Shown here: positions 7,433 through 12,499 of the stretch, one piece after another
Numbering within the stretch: the stretch's first letter is position 1
Layout of the letters: each line of letters starts with the position of its first letter
Notes under the pieces: generated by a model
Databases searched by the model: none
Seen by the model: the letters and a program-made list of their open reading frames with translations, nothing else
What the model was told of the DNA's origin: nothing
Position numbers and translations under genes: made by a program
From: CBDUJZ01 sp047629415
Lineage (GTDB): Bacteria; Myxococcota_A; Bradymonadia; REDH01
Direction: 5' to 3'
DNA: 12,499 nt
Assembly (NCBI GenBank): GCA_047629415.1
Contig: JBLHWZ010000156.1
Span: 1-12,499 of the forward strand

Positions 7433-7822
7433 GTGTCGCGGCGACGCAGATTACGCCTGATCGCGAGAATTCTGCGAACCAGAGTACGCGTCGGGCGTCT
7501 GCTGGCCACCGAGTCGCTGGACCATTGCTTGGCCGCCTTGGATGTTCCCCGGCGCGACCCGCCGGACTTTGAGCCGGACGAGATTGGCCGCGTAACAGCG
7601 CTACTCCTGAGGAACCGTCGCCATCCGAGGACAACCTGTCTCCAACGGGCGCTCACCCGGTTCGCTCTCCTACGTGACGCTGGCTGCCACCCGGAGTTCT
7701 TGGTGGGCATTGATCCCTCGAAGCCTCACTTCGAAGGACACGCGTGGATTCTCTTAGACGGCTCTCCTTACTGGGAGTTTGAGCCGCTCGACTGCACTCT
7801 CACGTTCCGATATCCTCCGTGA
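7433..7822 (+). CDS. Lasso-type B2 protein, transglutaminase-like leader peptidase
   Basis: This is a 129-residue protein if started at the GTG at 7433, one base after the radical SAM stop codon. In-frame TTG codons at 7379 and 7403 would add 10-18 residues overlapping that gene, so the start is uncertain. An Arg-rich N-terminus and helical region lead to the transglutaminase-like core: the catalytic-type Cys69 in TCLQRALTRFALL and His103 in GHAWILLDG. The CLQRAL...GHAW arrangement is characteristic of lasso peptide B2 proteins (PF13471), which cut the leader after its conserved Thr-x step. In McjB, as I recall, the third catalytic residue is an Asp 12 residues after His; here that position is Glu115 (YWEFEP), with Asp109 at +6. 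Role inferred: leader removal from the peptide at 10385, using the next gene as leader-binding partner. It is almost certainly co-transcribed with both neighbours. Confidence 0.83.
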   Translation: MSRRRRLRLIARILRTRVRVGRLLATESLDHCLAALDVPRRDPPDFEPDEIGRVTALLLRNRRHPRTTCLQRALTRFALLRDAGCHPEFLVGIDPSKPHFEGHAWILLDGSPYWEFEPLDCTLTFRYPP

Positions 7823-7823
7823 C

Positions 7824-8099
7824 ATGAACATTGCTAAGGCCAGCGACCGCGTCATCCTAACTCCCTTGGTAGACGGCACAGGGGTTCTCTTGGATCTCGA
7901 CTCCAAGTGCTACTTCACCTTGAACTCCACCGGTGTTCGCATCTGGCAAACGATGAGTGCGAGCGAAGAAGTCACCGTCGATGCCATCACCGCAATGCTA
8001 GTCGAAGAGTTCGACGTCAGTGCGGATTCAGCCCGAGAAGACACCGAGCTGCTTTTAGCCGAACTCGCACAAGAATCGTTGGCGACTGTATCCGGCTAA
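7824..8099 (+). CDS. PqqD-like / lasso B1-type leader-binding protein (RRE)
   Basis: This is a 91-residue PqqD-family protein (PF05402-like). The ATG at 7824 is one base after the B2 stop codon; a longer in-frame version from 7779 would overlap B2 and is less likely. It shows the family pattern: N-terminal beta strands (RVILTPLVDGTGVLLDLDSK), a Y/F-rich turn 'CYFTLNSTGVRIWQ', and three helices ending in a Glu-rich segment. PqqD/B1 proteins are RiPP recognition elements that bind the Y-x2-P-x-L leader through a beta strand and deliver it to B2 or a radical SAM enzyme. Both partners are encoded just upstream and the matching leader motif is at 10436-10453. It ends only 13 bases before the convergent HPr-kinase-like gene. 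The same fold also serves in 'HPr-rel-A' systems beside HprK-like kinases, an alternative classification. Confidence 0.85.
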   Translation: MNIAKASDRVILTPLVDGTGVLLDLDSKCYFTLNSTGVRIWQTMSASEEVTVDAITAMLVEEFDVSADSAREDTELLLAELAQESLATVSG

Positions 8100-8112
8100 G
8101 GAACCTGCGCCG

Positions 8113-9069
8113 CTATCGATTGAGAACGGCGCGTATCCGATGAGCTGGGAGCATGACGTCGACAAGTGCGTCTGGGCCGAGGGTGAGTTCGTAGCAATCG
8201 GCGCTACTCACCATTTCTGCGAGTAGACTCAGCTGCTCTATCTGCCGTCCGAGTGCCTCAACGATGACCAACGCGGAAGTCATCATGAGACGTGCGACGG
8301 CCTCGGCAGATTCGACGGGGCTTATAGCGGTTTCTCCCGTGGCGACGATCTTCGGAAAGACGATCAGCTTGGGCAGAACCGCGCTCCGGAGCTGCCGGCC
8401 TGAGAGTGCAGTGCTAAGGTCGACCTCCCATCGAGATTCGTCGTTGTAGCCAGTGCTTAGTTTCCCAGCAGAGCGAATCGAGGGAAACATCTCTGCCGTG
8501 CGCGGTCTCAGATGAAACGCCCGCGGCACGCCCCAAATGGCCGGAGCACCTCCCACGCGACCGAACAGCGCGATATCATCAGTGCCCCACTCTGCGCCGC
8601 TCTCCAAGAGGCAGGTCGCGACGGTGGATTTCCCGGCGTGGCCGTCTCCACTGACGATGATACCGGCCCCGTCGAGCCGCATCACGGCCGCGTGCATGTG
8701 GAAGTAGCCATGGGCGCGGGCGGCGACCGTCAGAGCTCCTGGCAACGAGTGTGCTCGAAACGCCTCTCCCTCCGCGAGCGCTCCATCGACAAAGTGTAGC
8801 GCGATCTCACTGCCACTGTTCGAAATGCGTGCCGACGAGTGGCCGTCGTAGATCAGAACGTCGTCGCCCTCTGCGTGCGCCTTTGGAACGCCGAGAGAGA
8901 AGATCTGCCTTCCAGCTGGTGGCGCACAGGAATTCCGCCCCGTGACGGCCACATGAATGTCGCCACGCTCGGACGACGAAACGAAGCCACCGAGCAGTTT
9001 GCCCAGGGGGACGCAGAGGTCGTCTTCGTGCCAGCTGACTCGAATCGGCCCGAAAGGCGCGCTGAACAT
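8113..9069 (-). CDS. HPr kinase-like protein (putative peptide-tailoring kinase)
   Basis: This is a 318-residue protein. The ATG at 9069 is chosen because it overlaps the stop codon of the upstream gene as TGATG, typical of translational coupling; an in-frame GTG at 9126 is less likely. An N-terminal domain (about 1-115) precedes a P-loop domain: HMHAAVM (124-130) leads into Walker A GDGHAGKST (141-149), then GTDDIALF (162-169), the acidic pair found at this place in HprK-type enzymes. No regulatory HprK N-domain is recognisable. HprK-like kinases in lasso clusters (such as that of paeninodin) phosphorylate a Ser near the peptide C-terminus. Here the predicted core holds Ser36, Ser38, Ser39 and Ser46. 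Others act in 'HprK-related kinase A' systems with PqqD-like and nucleotidyltransferase partners, exactly the neighbours seen. The substrate is inferred. Confidence 0.82.
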   Translation of the reverse strand: MFSAPFGPIRVSWHEDDLCVPLGKLLGGFVSSSERGDIHVAVTGRNSCAPPAGRQIFSLGVPKAHAEGDDVLIYDGHSSARISNSGSEIALHFVDGALAEGEAFRAHSLPGALTVAARAHGYFHMHAAVMRLDGAGIIVSGDGHAGKSTVATCLLESGAEWGTDDIALFGRVGGAPAIWGVPRAFHLRPRTAEMFPSIRSAGKLSTGYNDESRWEVDLSTALSGRQLRSAVLPKLIVFPKIVATGETAISPVESAEAVARLMMTSALVIVEALGRQIEQLSLLAEMVSSADCYELTLGPDALVDVMLPAHRIRAVLNR

Positions 9070-10208
9070 CAACCGCGTAACGGGTGAAAGAGAAAGCGGA
9101 GAGTGACTAGGCGATGCACGTAGCACAGCGGCAATCGTCGATCATCCTCCGCAATCCCGTAGGACGCGGCGACGAATTCTCTCGCGGGTGCGAGCTTGCG
9201 CAGAATACGCCGAGGATCCTCCCTTAGATCGCGCTGCGCTCGGTCGATGACATCGAAGACCTCGGCACTCGCGTCCCAGATCGCCCGTGTCCGCGCCGAT
9301 GGGGCGATCAGGCGCACTGCCGGCCGCTCTTGCACCGTCGCGTCGTAGAGCCACTTGGTGAAGCGGAGCGCCGCTTGTGAGCCGAGCGGCGCGGCGGCGA
9401 GCCACAATTGCGGGCCAAACGCTGCGAGTAGGTCTGTTACATCCGCCAGGTGCCGGGGGAGGTATGCGGGTCTGGCGCGATGGTGCACGACAACGTGATC
9501 GCAAATCTGGGCGAGTAGAAGCGCCGGAATGGGCACGGGAATCTGCCCCCCTTCGGGCCCTGCGGGACGCGTGTGCAGGAGGAGCTCCTCAAGATCGCTC
9601 ACCCAGGCGTCCGGGACAAACCAATGAAGGTCGAGTCGGACTCCGCGCGGTGAAATCAGCCCCATCTCGGCGTGATCCGAGGTGGTGAATCCCTGCTCAC
9701 TCAACGAACCTCCTCCGACTGCCGGGAGGTGGGAGTCCAAATCGGCGACGTATCCGAGCGTCTCTAGGATCTCGAGGACCGTGGCCCGGTCTCCTGGTGC
9801 GACGACGACGTCGACGTCATCTGTGTGACGATCGCCAGAAAGCACCTGAACGGCATGCGCTGCAATCCCGGCCCCCTTGAGGAAGACGTGTTTCACAGAG
9901 GCACGGCTGAGCAGCATGGAGAGCAGATGGGCCTCGGCCGAACGGGCGGCTGCGCGCGCACTCGAGTCCTCAACTATATCTCTAATAAACCCCCGCAACT
10001 CTTTACTGAGACTGCGGGTATCGACACGCGAACAGAGACGCGGAAGGAGCGCGTACTCACGTGCCAACTCGAAGAGCGCCGGAAGGTCCGAGACATCGTC
10101 CAACGAGAGCGCCCCCAACTCTTGGCTGAGGATGACCTGTTGGATGACATGACGGTGGAGCCGACGCGAATCGTCACCGTCTAAATCCTTGCTGACAAAA
10201 AGTGTCAC
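9069..10208 (-). CDS. Nucleotidyltransferase family protein (PF14907-like)
   Basis: This protein has 379 residues if started at the GTG at 10208. The frame stays open up to a GTG at 10358, but those extra 50 residues look non-coding and would cover the promoter of the divergent peptide gene. A helical N-terminal part is followed by the nucleotidyltransferase signature: VFLKGAGIAAHAV (Lys111-Gly112) and GDRHTDDVDVVV (Arg127, Asp130, Asp131, Asp133), the metal-binding D-x-D of the Pol-beta superfamily as seen in 'uncharacterised nucleotidyltransferase' proteins. DLHW and the following LLLHTR block are also typical. Members of this family recur in lasso peptide and exosortase-linked clusters next to HPr-kinase-like and PqqD-like genes; their reaction is unproven. 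It is coupled to the kinase gene by a TGATG overlap, so the two probably act together. The start codon is uncertain, since no good RBS is visible. Confidence 0.82.
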   Translation of the reverse strand: MTLFVSKDLDGDDSRRLHRHVIQQVILSQELGALSLDDVSDLPALFELAREYALLPRLCSRVDTRSLSKELRGFIRDIVEDSSARAAARSAEAHLLSMLLSRASVKHVFLKGAGIAAHAVQVLSGDRHTDDVDVVVAPGDRATVLEILETLGYVADLDSHLPAVGGGSLSEQGFTTSDHAEMGLISPRGVRLDLHWFVPDAWVSDLEELLLHTRPAGPEGGQIPVPIPALLLAQICDHVVVHHRARPAYLPRHLADVTDLLAAFGPQLWLAAAPLGSQAALRFTKWLYDATVQERPAVRLIAPSARTRAIWDASAEVFDVIDRAQRDLREDPRRILRKLAPAREFVAASYGIAEDDRRLPLCYVHRLVTLRFLFHPLRG

Positions 10209-10293
10209 TCTTTCAGAGGCCGGAGAAAGTTCAAAAGTAGTCCGAGAACGCTGCCTGCGTGCTAGTTTCCTAGCCGTGCTACGGCACTTGGTC

Positions 10294-10307
10294 CATTCGA
10301 TCGAATG
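10294..10307. promoter_or_regulatory. Perfect 14-bp palindrome abutting the -24 box (candidate operator)
   Basis: CATTCGATCGAATG is a perfect palindrome of 14 bases in the divergent intergenic region, directly adjacent to the sigma-54-like promoter of the peptide gene. A second inverted repeat, GCCGT (10273-10277) with ACGGC (10281-10285), lies just upstream. A dimeric regulator could bind here; no regulator gene is in the window. Confidence 0.5.
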
Positions 10308-10324
10308 TTGGCACGTCTTTCGCT
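10308..10324 (+). promoter_or_regulatory. Sigma-54 (-24/-12) promoter candidate for the peptide gene
   Basis: TTGGCACG (10308-10315) and TCGCT (10320-10324) fit the sigma-54 consensus with TGGCAC-N5-TTGC spacing; the only mismatch in that core is TCGC for TTGC. The invariant GG and GC pairs are exactly 12 bases apart. Expected transcription start is near 10335, about 50 bases before the ATG at 10385. No sigma-70 pair with acceptable spacing was found in this region. Confidence 0.55.
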
Positions 10325-10384
10325 TAATGAGAGGGTTAGGATGCGTGTCCCTCACCACTCACGCCCACCAAGGAAATGCAAAAG

Positions 10385-10531
10385 ATGAAACGTAACGAGA
10401 AAGAGACCAGCGTCGAAGCTGCCGAGAAGAAGATCTACGTTCGTCCTCGTTTGGAGCGAAAGCGCAGCCTTGTTCGAGCCACCTTATTCTCAGGAAGCTC
10501 TCCCGCCATTGTTGGCGGCAGCGTGCCCTGA
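10385..10531 (+). CDS. Lasso-leader-type RiPP precursor peptide, 48 aa, with an acceptor-less core
   Basis: This short gene encodes 48 residues. AAGGA (10370-10374) lies 10 bases before the ATG at 10385; an in-frame ATG at 10376 is too close to it. The leader is charged (11 Lys/Arg and 6 Glu in residues 1-33) and carries Y18-V-R-P21-R-L23, then T33. This fits the lasso leader pattern YxxPxLxxxGxxxxxT at every anchor and spacing except Gly, replaced by Arg27. Taking Thr33 as the -2 residue puts cleavage after Leu34, leaving a 14-residue core, FSGSSPAIVGGSVP. The core has no Asp/Glu, so a lasso macrolactam cannot form, and no Cys, so thioethers are excluded. It has four Ser as possible kinase targets. 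The neighbouring B1, B2, radical SAM, kinase and exporter genes support a precursor role. It is expected to be co-transcribed with the ABC genes that follow. Confidence 0.75.
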   Translation: MKRNEKETSVEAAEKKIYVRPRLERKRSLVRATLFSGSSPAIVGGSVP

Positions 10532-10554
10532 TCGCAACACAAGAACCCCTTCTG

Positions 10555-11289
10555 GTGGCGCGCAGACTCGGCAAGACCTACCCTGCCGCGTCTGCACTTT
10601 CCAGGGCCCTTACGCTGGGTCGCGCCACCTCCGAAGCAGTGGTCGCACTGCAAAGCGTCGACCTCGCCGTTTCCCCGGGCGAGGTGGTCGGTTTGTTAGG
10701 ACCAAACGGATCTGGAAAGACCACGATCATGCGTTGCGCAGCGGGGGTTCTCTCCCCTTCGCACGGCTCGATCCGGATTGCGGGCGCCAGCCCGATCGAG
10801 GCGAGAGGTGAGGTTGGACTCGTTCTCAGGGACGACCGAACCTTTCATCATCGCTTGTCGGGCTGGGAGAACCTGCGGCTCTTCGCGAGACTGCAGCGAC
10901 TGCCGGAGCGGCTCGCAAAGACTCGGATCGAGGACGCGCTCACCGCGGCAGACCTCAATGAGGTGGCCGAACGTACCTATCGGACGTACTCGGCGGGCAT
11001 GAGGCAACGGCTCTCATTTGCCAGGGCACTCCTCGCTGAGCCGAAGCTGCTTTTGCTCGACGAGGCCACCACCGGTCTCGATCCGGGTGTCCGCCAGCAC
11101 TTCGTTGAGGTCGTTAAGACCCTCGTTAACGAAAGAGACGTAGGCGTTCTGTGGGCGACCCACGATCTACACGAGGCAGAAGAGGTCTGTGACCGCCTAC
11201 TCCTCATGCAGAAGGGCGAAATCCTCGCGCAAGGGACCTACGACGAGATCCGAGATGACATCGCCTCGGTCTTTGGGCTCGCCAAGTGA
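10555..11289 (+). CDS. ABC transporter ATP-binding protein (ABC-2 export type)
   Basis: This is a 244-residue ATPase from the GTG at 10555. Motifs: Walker A GPNGSGKTT (49-57), signature YSAGMRQRLSFARAL, Walker B LLLLDEATTGLDP, and the H-loop WATHDLHEAEEVC. The Q-loop region reads VLRDDRTFHHRLSGWENL, with no standard Gln at the usual place; an acidic/Arg variant of this kind occurs in some ABC-2 exporters. The start is doubtful. In-frame codons upstream of 10555 (LIATQEPLL) look like the first beta strand of the domain, but no ATG, GTG or TTG exists there. A CTG at 10528 overlaps the peptide stop codon as CTGA and could be the true, coupled start. A long insert before Walker A (about residues 14-27) is also unusual. 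Inferred role: energises export of the modified peptide, or self-protection, with the permease that overlaps its stop codon. Confidence 0.9.
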   Translation: MARRLGKTYPAASALSRALTLGRATSEAVVALQSVDLAVSPGEVVGLLGPNGSGKTTIMRCAAGVLSPSHGSIRIAGASPIEARGEVGLVLRDDRTFHHRLSGWENLRLFARLQRLPERLAKTRIEDALTAADLNEVAERTYRTYSAGMRQRLSFARALLAEPKLLLLDEATTGLDPGVRQHFVEVVKTLVNERDVGVLWATHDLHEAEEVCDRLLLMQKGEILAQGTYDEIRDDIASVFGLAK

Positions 11290-12095
11290 CTGGACTCCTC
11301 TACGCGCTCCGAGCGTTCTTCGGAGTCGGGATCCGTGAGGCGTTTTCTTATCCGTTGATGATGCTTGATCGTGTGATCAATCTCAGCGCAGTCACCATCC
11401 TTCTGTTCTACGGGGGGCGACTGCTCTCTCCAGAGAACACGACGGTCGCGCTGCCAGCGGACTATTTCCTCTACGGAATGACCGGTTACGCAGTCATTCA
11501 AGTGTTCAATGCCGGACTTGTTGGCTTTCGGTTTCGCGTTCGCCAGTTCCAACTGCATGGTCTCCTTGAGGCCTGCGTCATGACACGAACGAAACTCTGG
11601 CAGATTCTGCTCACCGCCCCGGCCTATGAGTTTGTCACGTCGTTAGCTCGGAGCGCCATGCTCTTCGGCTTGGCCCTCCTCGTCGCCCGCCAGACAGTCC
11701 CTATCGGTGGCACACTCAAGGCGCTGGCCGTTCTCGCCCTCGGGACCTCCAGCTTTCTGTGTCTCGGCTTCATTTCGGCCTGCGGCGTCTTAGTCCTCAA
11801 GCGTGGCGAGCCTCTTACACGCGGTATCTCGCTCGCGACGATGCTCTTCTCCGGCGCGTTCTTCCCGCGCGAGCTGCTCCCGGACTGGCTTGCAGCCGGC
11901 GCAGGATGGCTGCCAGTCGCACCGACAGTAGACGCCATGCGCATCCTGCTCTTTGAAGCTCCGGCTGGCATGGATCTGCGAACCGCGGTGATGCGGCTTG
12001 CGATCACAACCGTAGGCCTCTTGCCCTTCGTGTTCCTCGCATACCGGTACTCGGCGCGGGCTGTCTTGATTGACGGGTCTCTGTCTCACTATTGA
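11286..12095 (+). CDS. ABC-2 type transporter permease
   Basis: This is a 269-residue permease starting at a GTG that overlaps the ATPase stop codon (GTGA, 4 bases), so translation is coupled. It has about six hydrophobic segments: around residues 29-42, 60-80, 110-135, 140-170, 180-205 and 238-255. A short amphipathic N-terminus (ALRAFFGVGIREAFSYP) and the FSGAFFPRELLP block before the last segments are typical of ABC-2 (DrrB/NodJ-like) permeases. Such pairs export lipids, polysaccharides, drugs or peptides. Here, immediately downstream of a RiPP precursor gene, peptide export or immunity is the likely job. Canonical lasso clusters usually use a single-chain exporter (D protein) instead. The gene ends at a TGA inside a long hairpin, with a strong terminator beyond. 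Confidence 0.88.
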   Translation: MTGLLYALRAFFGVGIREAFSYPLMMLDRVINLSAVTILLFYGGRLLSPENTTVALPADYFLYGMTGYAVIQVFNAGLVGFRFRVRQFQLHGLLEACVMTRTKLWQILLTAPAYEFVTSLARSAMLFGLALLVARQTVPIGGTLKALAVLALGTSSFLCLGFISACGVLVLKRGEPLTRGISLATMLFSGAFFPRELLPDWLAAGAGWLPVAPTVDAMRILLFEAPAGMDLRTAVMRLAITTVGLLPFVFLAYRYSARAVLIDGSLSHY

Positions 12096-12134
12096 TTTTC
12101 TCATATGATTCGATCTCTTGGATGAGATAGTGAG
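12085..12134 (+). repeat. Long imperfect hairpin spanning the permease stop codon
   Basis: CTCACTAT (12085-12092) pairs with ATAGTGAG (12127-12134), and CTCAT (12100-12104) with ATGAG (12122-12126), leaving a 7-base bulge on the left side and a 17-base loop. The stop codon TGA (12093-12095) lies in the bulge. It may protect the mRNA 3' end or act as a protein-binding site. Seen directly; function inferred. Confidence 0.6.
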
Positions 12135-12153
12135 TCCGTCACATTAGGCACTC

Positions 12154-12207
12154 AACAAGTGTATCCGCTCGTCCCGCACGAGCGGATACACTTGTTTCTC
12201 CTCTCAA
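12154..12207 (+). terminator. Strong intrinsic terminator ending the RiPP cluster
   Basis: A perfect 19-bp stem joins 12154-12172 (begins AACAAGTGTATCCG) and 12178-12196, with a 5-base loop CCCGC. A pyrimidine-rich tail (TTTCTCCTCTC) follows in the plus direction. It separates the ABC genes from the next gene and marks the cluster boundary; the AA at its left base means it could also work weakly in the minus direction. Confidence 0.85.
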
Positions 12208-12218
12208 AGGGACACCAA

Positions 12219-12499
12219 GTGGAAGCTGATAGTCGAATGGGTTCAGCGGTCGTCTGGCCGAATCACAATGGCAATCAGCCTGCACTTTCGGACGTCTACT
12301 TCGGCGATCCTGGTGAATGGATCGGGCGGATAACGTCAGCCTCTACCAACCTCGACTCCAAGCCCTCGGGCAAGAAGGTGTTCTGGAGCGTCGCCGGGCG
12401 ACTGTTCTTGGCTGCCCTCCTCGGTGGAGTCGCTGCGCTGGTTGGCTGGGGCATGGCGGCCCTCGCGTCACAGGTGGTTCCATCGATGGAAAATCTGGA
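12219..12499 (+). CDS. N-terminal part of an unrecognised single-TM protein (3' truncated)
   Basis: The frame is open from a GTG at 12219 to the window edge (93 codons seen). The GTG is preferred over the in-frame ATG at 12237 because AAGGGA (12207-12212) lies 6 bases before it. The first 50 residues are soluble and without known motif (GSAVVWPNHNGNQPALSDVY), with a Lys/Arg patch at 48-61. One membrane helix follows at about 62-82 (LFLAALLGGVAALVGWGMAAL), so the N-terminus is probably cytoplasmic and the rest extracytoplasmic or a further domain. I do not recognise the family. It follows a strong terminator and is probably not part of the RiPP cluster. Confidence 0.65.
   Translation, partial: MEADSRMGSAVVWPNHNGNQPALSDVYFGDPGEWIGRITSASTNLDSKPSGKKVFWSVAGRLFLAALLGGVAALVGWGMAALASQVVPSMENL

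Noticed and set aside
10308..10342. A sigma-70 reading of the peptide promoter (TTGGCA with TAGGAT)
   Set aside because: The spacer would be 23 bases, too long; the -24/-12 fit is better.
10209..10358. Extending the nucleotidyltransferase to the GTG at 10358
   Set aside because: The added 50 residues look non-coding and would cover the sigma-54-like promoter and palindrome of the divergent peptide gene.
10385..10531. Calling the product a normal lasso peptide
   Set aside because: The core has no Asp or Glu to close the ring, and no cyclase gene is present in the cluster.

Overview
This GC-rich, densely coded window most likely comes from a myxobacterium or a related deltaproteobacterial lineage (Myxococcota/Bradymonadota). 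The signs are paired lipoproteins with DUF4215 Cys/Asp/Gly repeats and TolB-like propellers, a zinc-ribbon (MJ0042-type) membrane protein, and a sigma-54-like promoter. This assignment is inferred from family content, not from a marker gene.

Left part (1-6300), ordinary envelope genes: the 3' end of a probable TPR-type protein (to 937); a zinc-ribbon/GYF-like/coiled-coil/single-TM protein (1010-2314) with its own candidate promoter and a clear intrinsic terminator; then two tandem paralogous lipoprotein genes (2520-4364 and 4496-6226). Each lipoprotein has six DUF4215 repeats followed by a beta-propeller, and a strong terminator separates the two genes. The first carries near-identical 105-bp tandem repeats, a sign of recent expansion.

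Right part (6331-12095), a compact RiPP-like cluster. On the plus strand: a radical SAM protein with a SPASM-like Cys-rich tail (6331-7431), a lasso-B2-type transglutaminase-like leader peptidase (7433-7822) and a PqqD-like/B1 leader-binding protein (7824-8099), packed with 1-nt gaps. On the minus strand: a nucleotidyltransferase and an HPr-kinase-like protein coupled by a TGATG overlap (10208 down to 8113). Then on the plus strand: a 48-aa peptide (10385-10531) too short for routine gene calling, an ABC ATPase and an ABC-2 permease. The peptide carries the lasso leader pattern Y-x2-P-x-L...T at exact spacing, but its predicted core has no Asp/Glu acceptor and no Cys. No asparagine-synthetase-like lasso cyclase (B3) is present, although both ends of the cluster are visible.

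Interpretation: B1 binds the leader, B2 cleaves it, the radical SAM enzyme, the kinase and/or the nucleotidyltransferase modify the core, and the ABC pair exports it. This would be a 'lasso-leader' RiPP that is not a lasso peptide, which is the main candidate for an undescribed system here. A near-consensus sigma-54 promoter abutted by a perfect 14-bp palindrome precedes the peptide gene. A long hairpin and an intrinsic terminator end the cluster, and a new, truncated membrane-protein gene starts at 12219.
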